From: Aureimonas altamirensis
Lineage (GTDB): Bacteria > Pseudomonadota > Alphaproteobacteria > Rhizobiales > Rhizobiaceae
Assembly: GCF_001463885.1 (NCBI RefSeq)
Contig: NZ_BBWQ01000021.1
Location: 1-64,000 of the forward strand
DNA: 64,000 bases
Direction of reading: 5' to 3'
Shown here: one piece after another, positions 1 through 8,569 of the stretch
Layout of the letters: every line of letters begins with the position of its first letter
Position numbering within the stretch: position 1 is the stretch's first letter
Made by a program: the position numbers and the translations under genes
Notes under the pieces: generated by a model
The model's input: only the letters and a program-made list of their open reading frames with translations
Told to the model about the DNA's origin: nothing
The model's database searches: none

Positions 1-1425
1 GGGGATGAAGTCGCGCCAGCCGCCACTCTTTTCGCGCTGGGGGCGCTCGTCGGCGCGCAGGGGCTGGGTCTCGTCGTCCATATCGAAAGGTGGCGCATCG
101 CCGTAATTGGCCGGCGCGTCGGACATCAGTTCCTCGACCGTCGGCTCGTCGGGTGCGAGGTCCTCGTAACCGTCGAACGCGTCCTCTGCCCGGTCGTCGT
201 GCCCGTCCGCCGCCGCGTAGCCGAGTTCGCCCGTTTCGGGATCGAACGGTTCGTCGTCGCGCTCCCAGCGCTTCTTGCCGAGGCGCGAAGCGGCATAGGA
301 GCCGTTCCAGTCGCTGCGGCCATGGCGCACCGTGGCGCGGCTGGTATCCACGGGCCGCCGCGCGGCTGCGTCCTGATCGGTGGCCGGCTCGGCGAAGACG
401 TCGACATCGTAGGCCTCGTCGAAGGGGGCGGCCTGGGGCGGCTGGGGCCGCTCGGCCGGGTGTGCCCGTGGCTGCGGCGCGGCTGCGACCGTCTGATAGC
501 CATAATCGTCGAAACCATCCATATCGACGGCATCGAACTGCGGCTGCTGCGGCCGCGTGTCCACCACCCGGATCTCGCGCTGGGGGCGGCCCGAAACGGC
601 AGCGGCCGATACCGCCGCCTGCGTCGCTGCCGCCATGGACGGCTCTTCACGCCAGGCCGGGCCGGAACCTGGCTCGCGGCGCTGGATGGGGCGTTGATCG
701 GCCTTCGGCCGGCGGATGCCGGACCATACCGAATAGGCCAGATGGGCGGTTGCGCCCGCCAGAAGCTGCCAGCGGCTTTCGCCGGTATCCTCGTCTTCGA
801 TCTCGTCGGCCGTCCTGGGCGCGCGCGGCGCGGCGGCGGCAACAGCCGCCTTGGGGACTGCGCGGCGCGTACGCCCGATGAATCCCAGGCCGGTCAGGTA
901 CAGCCAGGCCGCCGGCACCGCCAGGACGATGCCGAGGATGCTTCCGGCAAGGCCCGAAGGGTAGGCCCCGGTCACGAGAGCCGGAAACTTCAGGACGATG
1001 TCGCCGGCAATGCCGCCAAGGCCGATCGGCAGCGGCCAGCCGGCGGGTGCGCCGATGCAGCCCAGCGCCGTCGCGGCAAGCAGGGTGCCACCGAGGGCAA
1101 ACCAGCCGCGCCGTCCGGCACCGTCGATCCTGCGTCCGCCGAGCAGCTTGAGCCCCCAGACGAAGGGCAGGACGATCGTCAGCACAGAGGCAAGGCCGAA
1201 GACCTGCATCGCAAGGTCGGCGATGATGGCCCCGGAAGCGCCGGCAAGGTTGCCCACCGGGTTCGAATTGGACTGGCTCAGCGACGGATCGCCCACGTTC
1301 CAGGTGGCGAGCGCGGCAGCAAGATAGATCGAAAGGCCGATGAGGGCGACGCCGCCCACGATCAGCAATCCGCTCCGCTGCCTGCCTTCGAATTCGTCTT
1401 CTGCGTCGATCGTAGCCATGGTCAT
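1..1425 (-). CDS. ftsK: DNA translocase FtsK, N-terminal part (runs off left edge)
   Basis: The minus-strand frame from the ATG at 1425 stays open to base 1 (475 codons), so the gene is cut by the window edge. The first ~190 residues contain four hydrophobic segments (about residues 18-40, 60-88, 96-115 and 140-165), which is the membrane anchor of FtsK that sits at the division septum. After this comes a long linker rich in Asp, Glu, Pro and Gln with no recognisable fold, also typical of FtsK. The RecA-like motor and gamma domain would lie outside the window. A second ATG at 1419 is possible. Inference: chromosome segregation motor; identity rests on topology plus linker because the motor is not visible. 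Confidence 0.8.
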   Translation of the reverse strand, partial: MTMATIDAEDEFEGRQRSGLLIVGGVALIGLSIYLAAALATWNVGDPSLSQSNSNPVGNLAGASGAIIADLAMQVFGLASVLTIVLPFVWGLKLLGGRRIDGAGRRGWFALGGTLLAATALGCIGAPAGWPLPIGLGGIAGDIVLKFPALVTGAYPSGLAGSILGIVLAVPAAWLYLTGLGFIGRTRRAVPKAAVAAAAPRAPRTADEIEDEDTGESRWQLLAGATAHLAYSVWSGIRRPKADQRPIQRREPGSGPAWREEPSMAAATQAAVSAAAVSGRPQREIRVVDTRPQQPQFDAVDMDGFDDYGYQTVAAAPQPRAHPAERPQPPQAAPFDEAYDVDVFAEPATDQDAAARRPVDTSRATVRHGRSDWNGSYAASRLGKKRWERDDEPFDPETGELGYAAADGHDDRAEDAFDGYEDLAPDEPTVEELMSDAPANYGDAPPFDMDDETQPLRADERPQREKSGGWRDFIP

Positions 1426-1672
1426 TCGCGCTTTGTCCTGTTGCCCGCCGACGACCAGCCGGCATGCGTTCAACGAGACCCGAGCCGCTTGTGGGCAGGT
1501 CGGTGTGGTGGGCACGGCCGCGAAACGGCAGCCGGAGGCCCGTCATACCCGACTTTAGGCAAACGAGGTTAAAGGCCCTTTAACCCTGTTCGTAAAGTCG
1601 TGATCAGGTTCTGCGGAACGGCGATCCGGCCGTAAATGTTGGACAGGATTATCGCAACCGGGAAGAACGGGC

Positions 1673-1984
1673 ATGGATATCAGGCATGAGGACATGGGCC
1701 GAGGCGGCCTTTTCGTAACGGGAGACGGCGAGGACAGGGCCGAGTTGACCTATTCGCCCGCGGGCATCCAGGACGCCTGGGTGTTTGACCACACCTACGT
1801 TCCCGAAAAGCTGCGCGGACAGGGCATCGCCGCGAAACTTCTGGATTTCGCCGTCGGCTTCGCGCGGGACAAGGGCATGAAGGTGGTTCCCGCCTGCTCC
1901 TATGTGCGTGCCGAGTTCGAGCGGCATCCCGAGCGTTACGCCGATCTTGCGACCGAAGAGAAAAAGCCTTTCGGCCGCGTTTGA
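1673..1984 (+). CDS. Small GNAT-family N-acetyltransferase (YjdJ type)
   Basis: This is a 103-residue protein of the short single-domain GNAT class. The segment around residues 45-75 (VFDHTYVPEKLRGQGIAAKL) carries the acetyl-CoA binding Q/RxxGxG/A signature as RGQGIA. Residues 75-85 then read KGMKVVPACSYV, followed by a C-terminal helix ending in RHPERYADL, which is the usual end of this family. Such proteins lack an identified substrate. The gene is divergent from ftsK with about 250 bp between them and convergent with amtB, with a terminator hairpin in between. Confidence 0.85.
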   Translation: MDIRHEDMGRGGLFVTGDGEDRAELTYSPAGIQDAWVFDHTYVPEKLRGQGIAAKLLDFAVGFARDKGMKVVPACSYVRAEFERHPERYADLATEEKKPFGRV

Positions 1985-1994
1985 AAACATCGAC

Positions 1995-2030
1995 AAAAAA
2001 GGGGCGGGCGCCCGGCGCCCGCCCCTTTTC
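1995..2030. terminator. Bidirectional intrinsic terminator
   Basis: The arms GGGGCGGGC (2001-2009) and GCCCGCCCC (2017-2025) form a GC-only stem with a 7-nt loop that can extend inward. A run of six A precedes it and four T follow. It lies between two convergent genes (GNAT on plus, amtB on minus), so it can terminate both. Confidence 0.8.
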
Positions 2031-2055
2031 TCATGCGTGTGACAGCGGCGTGCGC

Positions 2056-3426
2056 CTAGCTGTGGTAGGCGGACTCGCCGTGCGAGGTGAGGTCCAGCCC
2101 TTCGCGCTCGGATTCCAGCGTCGGGCGAAGGCCGATCACCAGATCGACGATCTTGTACAGGATCGCCGAGACGATGCCGCAATAGACGATGGTGATGACC
2201 ACGGCGACGATCTGCGAATAGACCTGGCCGCCCATGCTGACGCCGTCGGCATAGCCGATGCCGCCCAGCGACGACGAGACGAAGATGCCGGTGCCGATGG
2301 CGCCGACGATGCCGCCGATGCCGTGGATGCCGAAGACGTCCAGGCTGTCGTCATAGCCGGCAGCCGGCTTCACCACCGCCACGAAGAAGTAGCAGGCGGC
2401 GGAAGCGATCGCACCCAGCACGATGGCGCCGATGGGGCCGATCAGGCCGGCGGCGGGCGTGACGGCGACGAGGCCGGCGATGATGCCGGAGACGGCACCC
2501 AGCATGGATGCCTTGCCGCGCGCGAGGGCCTCGATCAGTATCCACGCCACGGTGGCGCCGGCCGTGGCCGTGAAGGTGTTGATCATGGCGAGGGCCGCGC
2601 CGCTGGTGGCCTCGAGGTTGGAGCCGGCGTTGAAGCCGAACCAGCCCACCCACAGGATGGAGGCGCCAACCATGGTGAGCGTCATCGAGTGCGGAGCCAT
2701 CATGTCCTTGCCGAGGCCGGTGCGCTTGCCAACCAGCAAGGCGCCGACGAGGCCCGCGATACCGGCGTTGATGTGCACCACCGTGCCGCCCGCGAAGTCG
2801 AGCGCCGCGACGCCGCCTGCATGCAGGCCGTTGAAGATGAGGCCGTTGGCGTCCCAGACCATATGGGCGATCGGGAAGTAGACGAGCGTCACCCACAGGA
2901 TGGTGAACAGAACCACCGCACCGAACTTGATGCGTTCGGCGAAGGCGCCGACGATCAGTGCCGGCGTTATGCAGGCGAACGTCATCTGGAAGGCGATGAA
3001 CACGTATTCCGGCAGTTCCACGCCATCGGTGAAGGTGGCGACGGTGCTGTCGACGGTCACGCCGGCCAGGAACAGCTTGCCGAAGCCGCCCCAGTACGGG
3101 CTGGTCGACCCGCCGAAGGCGAGCGAGTATCCGTAGACGACATAGATGATCATCACGACGGCGCAGATCGTCACGCACTGCATGAGGACCGACAGCATGT
3201 TCTTGGCGCGCACCAGGCCGCCATAGAACAGGCTGAGGCCGGGCAGCACCATGAACAGCACCAGCACGGTCGATATGAGCATCCAGGCGACGTCGCCCTT
3301 GTCGATGACGGCCACCGCCGTCTCCACAGGGGCCGGCCCGACGCCGGTATCCTGCGCGAGCGCCATGCCGGCGGTGGCGAGAACGCCCCCGAGCCCGCCG
3401 GCGACAACTGACTTCAAGTATCTCAT
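2056..3426 (-). CDS. amtB: Ammonium transporter AmtB (copy 1)
   Basis: A 456-residue Amt/Rh channel with an N-terminal signal sequence (about residues 1-24, ending ALAQ) and roughly eleven membrane helices. The family signature is present: FYGGLVRAKN near residue 70, and the twin-histidine pore is represented by TVVHINAG and later DVFGIHGIGG. The C-terminal tail ends GLDLTSHGESAY, which is the cytoplasmic part contacted by GlnK. The ATG at 3426 was chosen because it starts the signal peptide; the open frame further upstream overlaps glnK. The gene sits 13 bp downstream of glnK copy 1 and is presumably co-transcribed with it. Role: NH4+/NH3 uptake in the inner membrane under nitrogen limitation. 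Confidence 0.96.
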   Translation of the reverse strand: MRYLKSVVAGGLGGVLATAGMALAQDTGVGPAPVETAVAVIDKGDVAWMLISTVLVLFMVLPGLSLFYGGLVRAKNMLSVLMQCVTICAVVMIIYVVYGYSLAFGGSTSPYWGGFGKLFLAGVTVDSTVATFTDGVELPEYVFIAFQMTFACITPALIVGAFAERIKFGAVVLFTILWVTLVYFPIAHMVWDANGLIFNGLHAGGVAALDFAGGTVVHINAGIAGLVGALLVGKRTGLGKDMMAPHSMTLTMVGASILWVGWFGFNAGSNLEATSGAALAMINTFTATAGATVAWILIEALARGKASMLGAVSGIIAGLVAVTPAAGLIGPIGAIVLGAIASAACYFFVAVVKPAAGYDDSLDVFGIHGIGGIVGAIGTGIFVSSSLGGIGYADGVSMGGQVYSQIVAVVITIVYCGIVSAILYKIVDLVIGLRPTLESEREGLDLTSHGESAYHS

Positions 3427-3439
3427 TTGAACTGTCCCC

Positions 3440-3778
3440 TTACAGCGCGTTGGCGTCAGTTTCGCCCGTGCGGATCCGCAGGGCGCTATCGATGCCATAG
3501 ACAAAAATCTTCCCGTCACCGATCTGGCCGGTCTTGGCTGATGCCGCTATGGCATCGACGGCCGCTGCCACCGCGTCGGACGGCAGGACCACCTCGATCT
3601 TCAGTTTCGGCAGGAAGCTCACGGCATACTCGTTGCCGCGATAGATTTCGGTATGGCCTTTCTGCCGGCCATAGCCTTTCACCTCGGTGACGGTGAGCCC
3701 TTCGATGCCGAGGGCGATGAGCGACTCCCGCACCTCGTCGAGCTTGAATGGTTTGATGATCGCCACGACGATCTTCAT
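3440..3778 (-). CDS. glnK: PII signal protein GlnK (copy 1)
   Basis: 112 residues, the normal length for PII. It begins MKIVVAIIKPFKLDEV and carries the T-loop signature GRQKGHTEIYRG with the uridylylation tyrosine, then the B-loop KTGQIGDGKIFV that binds ATP/2-oxoglutarate. PII proteins of this type reversibly block AmtB and report nitrogen status to GlnE and NtrB. The gene lies directly upstream of amtB copy 1. It closely resembles the second glnK at 5322, differing mainly in the middle strand (VVLPSDAVAA against IAVASDMVPA). Confidence 0.96.
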   Translation of the reverse strand: MKIVVAIIKPFKLDEVRESLIALGIEGLTVTEVKGYGRQKGHTEIYRGNEYAVSFLPKLKIEVVLPSDAVAAAVDAIAASAKTGQIGDGKIFVYGIDSALRIRTGETDANAL

Positions 3779-3854
3779 CTGTCTTGACCTTGAGCGGGGA
3801 AACGCGGCTCCCCGAAACGCCGACGCCGCTGCAGCGGACCTTTAGCCTGGTTTC

Positions 3855-3891
3855 GGGGCAGGCCGCGCCGGTAGCCGGCACGGCCTGCCCC
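3855..3891. terminator. Long GC hairpin between amtB copy 2 and glnK copy 1
   Basis: A 17-bp stem with one internal mismatch (GGGGCAGGCCG...GCCGG paired with CCGGC...CGGCCTGCCCC) and a 3-nt loop. It lies in the 162-bp gap after amtB copy 2 (stop at 3941) and before glnK copy 1. There is no T-tract on the minus strand, so it may be a Rho-associated pause or an mRNA stabiliser and not a classic terminator. Confidence 0.45.
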
Positions 3892-3940
3892 TCGTTTCAT
3901 GGCCGGAGCGCCGACGCGCCCCGACAGCCCCGGACGCGCG

Positions 3941-5260
3941 TCAGACGCGCGCGGCCGAGAATTCCGGATAGGCCTCCACGCCGACTTCGGCGCGGTCCAG
4001 ACCCAGGGCCTCTTCCTCTTCGCTCGGGCGCACGCCGATGGTGGCCTTGATGGCGAACCAGACGATGCCGGTGGCGACGAGGGTGAAGGCGCCAACGGCC
4101 AGAATGCCGATGATCTGCGCCGAAAAGCTCGTGTCCGGGTTGGTGAAGGGGACGGCAAGCGTGCCCCAGATGCCGGCCACGAGATGCACCGGGATGGCGC
4201 CGACGACGTCATCGATCTTCAGTTTGTCGAGCAGCGGCACGGTGACGACCACGAGCGCCGCGCCGATGCCGCCGATGATGGCAGCCGACAGGAACGTCGG
4301 GGTCAGCGGCTCGGCCGTGATGGCCACAAGCCCGCCCAGCGCGCCGTTGAGCGCCATGGTGACATCGACCTTCTTGTACAGGATCTGCATGATGACCATC
4401 GACACGATCACGCCGGCCGCGGCCGCCGTATTGGTGTTGACGACAACCCGGCCCACCGAGGCGGCATCCTCGAGCGTGCCCAGCGCAAGCTGCGAGGCAC
4501 CATTGAAGCCGAACCAGCCGAACCACAGGATGAAGGCGCCCAGCGTCGCCAGCGGGATTGACGATCCCGGCATGGCCACGACCCGGCCGTCGGCACCGTA
4601 GCGGCCCTTGCGCGCACCGATGATGAGCGCACCGGTCAATGCGGCCCAGCCGCCGACCGAATGGACCAGGGTGGAACCGGCGAAGTCCGAGAAACCGATC
4701 TCCGACAGCCAGCCGCCACCCCACTGCCAGGCGCCCGTAACCGGGTAGATCGCGCCGCAGAGGATGACGACGAACAGCAGGAAGGGCCACAGGCGGATGC
4801 GCTCCGCTACCGTGCCCGAGACGATCGAGGCGGCGGTGGCGCAGAACATCGACTGATAGAAGAAATCCGTGGCCAGCGAATAGTCGCCCGTATCGGCGGA
4901 CGGGGCGGGGAAGGTCATCGGTGCGATCTGGCCGAACCAGCCGCCATCGACGCCGGAGTACATGAGATTGTAGCCGACCAGCCAGTAGACGAGCACGCCC
5001 GTCGAGTAGAGCGAGATATTCTTGAGGCACTGCATGGACACGTTCTTCGACCGGACTAGGCCGGCCTCGAGCATGCAGAAACCCGCTGCCATCCACATGA
5101 CGAGGATGCCGCCGAGAAAGAACAGAAGCGTGTTGAAGACGTAGAAATAGGGGTCTGCCGCGGCGGCCGCGGCGTCGGGTGCGGCATCCTGCGCATAGGC
5201 TGCACCGGTGGACAGGGCGCCGATGACGGCGGCGGACATGGCTATCTTTGGTATCTGCAT
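3941..5260 (-). CDS. amtB: Ammonium transporter AmtB (copy 2)
   Basis: A 439-residue Amt protein with a signal peptide (residues 1-24, ending AYAQ), an acidic/Ala-rich stretch and then about eleven helices. Conserved features include AGLVRSKN, GTVAERIR, TLVHSVGGWAAL (first pore His) and IPVHLVAGIWG (second pore His). It is clearly diverged from copy 1 (different spacing and C-terminus, ending in EAYPEFSAARV), so it is an ancient paralogue and not a recent duplication. The ATG at 5260 starts the signal peptide and lies 61 bp after glnK copy 2. Role: ammonium uptake, gated by its GlnK partner. Confidence 0.96.
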   Translation of the reverse strand: MQIPKIAMSAAVIGALSTGAAYAQDAAPDAAAAAADPYFYVFNTLLFFLGGILVMWMAAGFCMLEAGLVRSKNVSMQCLKNISLYSTGVLVYWLVGYNLMYSGVDGGWFGQIAPMTFPAPSADTGDYSLATDFFYQSMFCATAASIVSGTVAERIRLWPFLLFVVILCGAIYPVTGAWQWGGGWLSEIGFSDFAGSTLVHSVGGWAALTGALIIGARKGRYGADGRVVAMPGSSIPLATLGAFILWFGWFGFNGASQLALGTLEDAASVGRVVVNTNTAAAAGVIVSMVIMQILYKKVDVTMALNGALGGLVAITAEPLTPTFLSAAIIGGIGAALVVVTVPLLDKLKIDDVVGAIPVHLVAGIWGTLAVPFTNPDTSFSAQIIGILAVGAFTLVATGIVWFAIKATIGVRPSEEEEALGLDRAEVGVEAYPEFSAARV

Positions 5261-5321
5261 CGTTTGGACGTTCCTTGAAGCGTTCCGAAGATCAGGCGCC
5301 GACCGGCGGCGCCCGCCGGCT

Positions 5322-5660
5322 TTAAAGGGCGTTGACGTCGGTTTCGCCCGTGCGGATGCGCACGGCCTGCTCGATGCCGAAGACGAAGATCTTTCCATCG
5401 CCGATCTGGCCGGTCTTGGCGGCGGCGGCGATGGCATCGACCGCAGCCGGCACCATGTCGCTTGCCACGGCGATCTCGACCTTCAATTTCGGCAGGAAGC
5501 TGACGGCATATTCGGTGCCGCGATAGATTTCCGTATGGCCCTTCTGGCGCCCGTAGCCCTTGACCTCGGTTACGGTCAGGCCCTGGATGCCCACCGCGGT
5601 CAAAGCTTCGCGGACTTCGTCCAGCTTGAATGGCTTGATGATCGCCATCACGATTTTCAT
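5322..5660 (-). CDS. glnK: PII signal protein GlnK (copy 2)
   Basis: 112 residues from the ATG at 5660; an in-frame GTG at 5666 is possible but PII proteins usually start MKIVMAIIKPF as here. T-loop GRQKGHTEIYRG, B-loop KTGQIGDGKIFVF and the C-terminal RIRTGET are all intact. It is the first gene of the four-gene glnK-amtB-glnK-amtB run and stands behind a sigma-54-like promoter. It should bind AmtB copy 2 when nitrogen is plentiful. Confidence 0.96.
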   Translation of the reverse strand: MKIVMAIIKPFKLDEVREALTAVGIQGLTVTEVKGYGRQKGHTEIYRGTEYAVSFLPKLKVEIAVASDMVPAAVDAIAAAAKTGQIGDGKIFVFGIEQAVRIRTGETDVNAL

Positions 5661-5759
5661 GTTCACCTCGACGTATCTGGCGAAAGCCCCGCATTAAGGC
5701 GACGCCCGCGCTTTGCGTTCAGTCCCCCGACACTCGCCGGTTCATGACGCTAAGAGGTG

Positions 5760-5777
5760 AAACAAGACTCGTGCCAA
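5760..5777 (-). promoter_or_regulatory. Sigma-54 (RpoN) type promoter for the glnK-amtB run
   Basis: Read on the minus strand the sequence is TTGGCACGAGTCTTGTTT. This matches the -24/-12 consensus YTGGCACGRNNNTTGCW with a single deviation (T for C in the -12 element). It lies about 100 bp upstream of glnK copy 2, which allows a leader of about 90 nt. NtrC-activated sigma-54 promoters are the established control of glnK-amtB operons in proteobacteria. Confidence 0.65.
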
Positions 5778-5903
5778 CTGCCTTAGGCTTGTGCGAAACA
5801 GCGCTTTTACCGCGATTTCGCCTTATTCAGGCCACTTGAAGCCTGATTTGGCGGCAGCAAGGCACTGGTGGCCTGCCGCCGACTTGGCCAGATTGTGCAA
5901 AGA

Positions 5904-6776
5904 TTATGCAGGTTGCTGCTTTCTTGGCCGGATAAGGCCTTCCTGCGCCACGGATGCCACCAGCACCCCATCCGGCGTGAACAGCGAGCCGCGCGTCAGG
6001 CCGCGCCCGCCGGACGACGACGGGGAATCCTGTGTGTACAGCATCCACTCCGACACACGGACCGGCCGGTGAAACCACATGGCATGGTCCAGGCTGGCAG
6101 CCTGTATGCGCCGGTCGAACACGGAAAGCCCATGGGCGAACAGCGAGGTATCGAGAAGGGTCATGTCCGACAGGTAGGCCAGGACGGCAGCGTTGAGATG
6201 AGGGTCGTCGCCGATGTCGTCCACCAGCCGCACCCAGATATTCTGGTGCGGCGGCAGCTTGTTGTCGGTCAGATAGTGATCGAGCGAGACGGGCCGGAAT
6301 TCCACCGGGCGCGGGCGCTGCCAGTACCGCTTCACCGATTCCGGCGCATCCGAGAGGATAAGCCGGTTCAGTTCCTTGTAAGGCACGTCTTCCGGCCCCG
6401 GCACGGCCGGCATCGGAACCTGGTGCGACAGCCCCTCCTCTGCCCGCTGGAAGGACGCCGACAGGGTAAAGATCGCTTCGCCATGCTGGACGGCGGTCAC
6501 CACGCGGGTCGAGAAGGAGCCGCCATCCCGCAGCCGCGACACCTCGTAGACGATGGGGCGCTTCGGATCGCCCGGGCGGATGAAGTACCCATGCAGCGAG
6601 TGGACCGGACGCCCGGCTTCGACGCTGCGCTGTGCCGCCACCAGCGCCTGCGCAACGACCTGGCCGCCGAATACCCTCTGCCAGCCGATATCGGGACTGC
6701 GGCCCCTGAACAGGTTTTCCTCGAGCGGCTCGAGGTCGAGCGTCGAAAGCAGGGTCGCTACCGAATCGTGCATCAT
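5904..6776 (-). CDS. tesB: Acyl-CoA thioesterase II
   Basis: 290 residues, the normal TesB length, with the two hot-dog domains. The first contains FGGQVVAQAL and SLHGYFIRPGDP (about residues 37-70). The second contains the catalytic region SLDHAMWFHRP (about 235), SRGSLFTPDGVLVASVAQEG-like block near 260-280. It hydrolyses acyl-CoA to free acid and CoA in the cytoplasm. Two adjacent ATGs (6776, 6773) exist. It is divergent from the UbiH-like gene with 58 bp between them. Confidence 0.93.
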   Translation of the reverse strand: MMHDSVATLLSTLDLEPLEENLFRGRSPDIGWQRVFGGQVVAQALVAAQRSVEAGRPVHSLHGYFIRPGDPKRPIVYEVSRLRDGGSFSTRVVTAVQHGEAIFTLSASFQRAEEGLSHQVPMPAVPGPEDVPYKELNRLILSDAPESVKRYWQRPRPVEFRPVSLDHYLTDNKLPPHQNIWVRLVDDIGDDPHLNAAVLAYLSDMTLLDTSLFAHGLSVFDRRIQAASLDHAMWFHRPVRVSEWMLYTQDSPSSSGGRGLTRGSLFTPDGVLVASVAQEGLIRPRKQQPA

Positions 6777-6834
6777 TCCATCCCGTACCGCGATGCTCTA
6801 CATGGACTTGTCCGGAAGGTAAGGTGAATCGCCC

Positions 6835-8064
6835 ATGCAGGATACGCAAGCTTTCGACATCGTCGTGGCCGGAGGCAACTATGTCGGCCTCACCACCGCG
6901 CTCGCCATCCGCACCTATGCGCCCGGTCTGTCGATCCTTCTGGTGGATGCCGCGCCGGAGTCCGCTGGCCTTGGCAACGGGCGTGCCTCGGCCGTGGCGG
7001 CCTCTGCCTCACGGATGCTGGAGCGCCTGGGTGTATGGCAGGAAATGGCGCCGGCAGCGCAGCCGATCAACGACATGATCGTCACCGATTCCCGCCTGTC
7101 CGATCCCGTGCGACCTGTATTCCTGACATTCGACGGGGCTATCGGCGATGGCGAGCCCTTCGCCCATATGGTGCCCAATCCGGCCATGACCGGGCCGCTA
7201 CGCGCCCGGGCGGCGGCACTGGGCGTGGACCTTCGCTACGGTGTCGGCGTTACCGGCATCGGCGAGGCCGCCGGGTTGCGCCGCGTCGAGTTGTCGGACG
7301 GCGCGCTCGTCACGGCGCGGCTTGTCATCGCCGCCGACGGCGTCAATTCGCGGCTGCGCGACATGGCCGGCATCCGCACGATCTTCCACGATTATCGCCA
7401 GACCGGCATCGTCGCGACCATCCACCACGAAAGGCCCCACAACGGCCGCGCGGAAGAGCATTTCCTGCCGTCCGGGCCGTTTGCCATCCTGCCTTTGCCG
7501 GACAACCGGTCGTCGCTGGTATGGACCGAACCCACGCGTGAGGCGGAGCGCCTCCTTGCCGCCAACCCGCTCGTCTTCGAAGCGGAACTGGAGCGCCGCT
7601 TCGGCCTGAAGCTGGGCGCGCTGACGGTCGAGGGAAAGCCCCGCGCCTTCCCGCTGGGCCTGCGCCTGGCGCGCGATTACGTCAGGCCGCGCTTCGCCCT
7701 TGTCGGCGACTCGGCCCATGGCCTGCACCCCATTGCGGGCCAGGGCCTCAATTACGGCTACAAGGATGCCGCCGCCCTGGCCGAGACGGTGGTGGACGCA
7801 TCGCGCCTCGGCCTCGACATCGGCAGCCTGGACGTGCTCGAGCGCTATCAGGTCTGGCGGCGCTTCGACACGCTGCGGATGGGTGTGACCACCGACATCC
7901 TCAACCGCCTGTTCTCGAACGACAATAAGCTGCTGCGCCCGATCCGCGATTTGGGGCTATCGCTTGTCGACCGGGCCCCGGCATTGAAGCGCTATTTCAT
8001 CGGGCAGGCCGCCGGCATCGGCGAGCCGGAGGGCCCGAAGCTTCTGCGCGGTGAGGCGTTGTAA
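6835..8064 (+). CDS. UbiH/COQ6-family FAD-dependent monooxygenase (ubiquinone hydroxylase)
   Basis: 409 residues. The N-terminal FAD-binding Rossmann motif is slightly unusual, reading VAGGNYVGLTTALA. The LVIAADGVNSRLRD motif (about residue 165) and LVGDSAHGLHPIAGQGLNYG motif (about 288) are the DG and GD signatures of class A flavoprotein hydroxylases. The latter (HPIAGQGLN) is specific for the UbiH/UbiF/VisC/COQ6 group that hydroxylates the ubiquinone ring. Which ring position it acts on cannot be told from sequence. Confidence 0.9.
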   Translation: MQDTQAFDIVVAGGNYVGLTTALAIRTYAPGLSILLVDAAPESAGLGNGRASAVAASASRMLERLGVWQEMAPAAQPINDMIVTDSRLSDPVRPVFLTFDGAIGDGEPFAHMVPNPAMTGPLRARAAALGVDLRYGVGVTGIGEAAGLRRVELSDGALVTARLVIAADGVNSRLRDMAGIRTIFHDYRQTGIVATIHHERPHNGRAEEHFLPSGPFAILPLPDNRSSLVWTEPTREAERLLAANPLVFEAELERRFGLKLGALTVEGKPRAFPLGLRLARDYVRPRFALVGDSAHGLHPIAGQGLNYGYKDAAALAETVVDASRLGLDIGSLDVLERYQVWRRFDTLRMGVTTDILNRLFSNDNKLLRPIRDLGLSLVDRAPALKRYFIGQAAGIGEPEGPKLLRGEAL

Positions 8065-8209
8065 GCGGGCTTATCCGAACCAGATTGCGGGGCAGCGCCG
8101 ATCGGCGACAAATTCATTCTCCACGGCGGTGGTGATTGGAACACCCATCGGCGAAGCCTTGCGCCGCATGGCTTAATTAGAACGGAACCAGAAGACGAGG
8201 TTCCGCACA

Positions 8210-8563
8210 ATGGCCGACAAGAAGACAGACGAAAAGTTCAACGGCGTGAAGCTGCCGGTCGTCCTGTCCGCCAACGATCTGCTCGATGGCGAAGTCGTCT
8301 TCCTGACGGACACGGGATGGACCTTCGATCCGGCAAAGGCGCTGGTGGCCGACGAAGCGCAGGCCGCCGAGGCCCTTGTGCTGCGCGGCGCCGAGGCGGC
8401 CAAGGCCAATCTGGTTGTCGATCCCTATCTCGTCGCCATCCAGCGCGACGCGGACGGGTTTCCTGCCGCCAGCCACTTCCGCGAGGCGATCCGCCAGAAG
8501 GGGCCGTCCATCCACCCTGAAATCGGCAAGCAGGCCGATTTTCCTTCAGCGCAGCAGAGGTAG
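8210..8563 (+). CDS. DUF2849 protein of the sulfite reductase operon
   Basis: A 117-residue soluble protein: residues 1-40 read as two short strands (VKLPVVLSANDLLDGEVVFL), followed by TGWTFDPAKALVADEAQAAEAL. This small family (DUF2849) is found directly upstream of cysI-type sulfite reductase in alphaproteobacteria, exactly as here (6 bp gap). No catalytic residues are recognisable. A function in sulfite reductase assembly or electron supply is inferred from conserved position only. It appears to be the first gene of the cys operon; 145 bp precede it without a clear promoter motif. Confidence 0.85.
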   Translation: MADKKTDEKFNGVKLPVVLSANDLLDGEVVFLTDTGWTFDPAKALVADEAQAAEALVLRGAEAAKANLVVDPYLVAIQRDADGFPAASHFREAIRQKGPSIHPEIGKQADFPSAQQR

Positions 8564-8569
8564 GACACG

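Noticed and set aside
199-1572. 457-codon plus-strand frame at the left edge
   Set aside because: Opposite to the ftsK anchor and linker; no domain and Arg/Gly-rich shadow composition.
8065-8209. Riboswitch upstream of the cys operon
   Set aside because: No conserved SAM or other riboswitch core could be recognised in the 145 bp.
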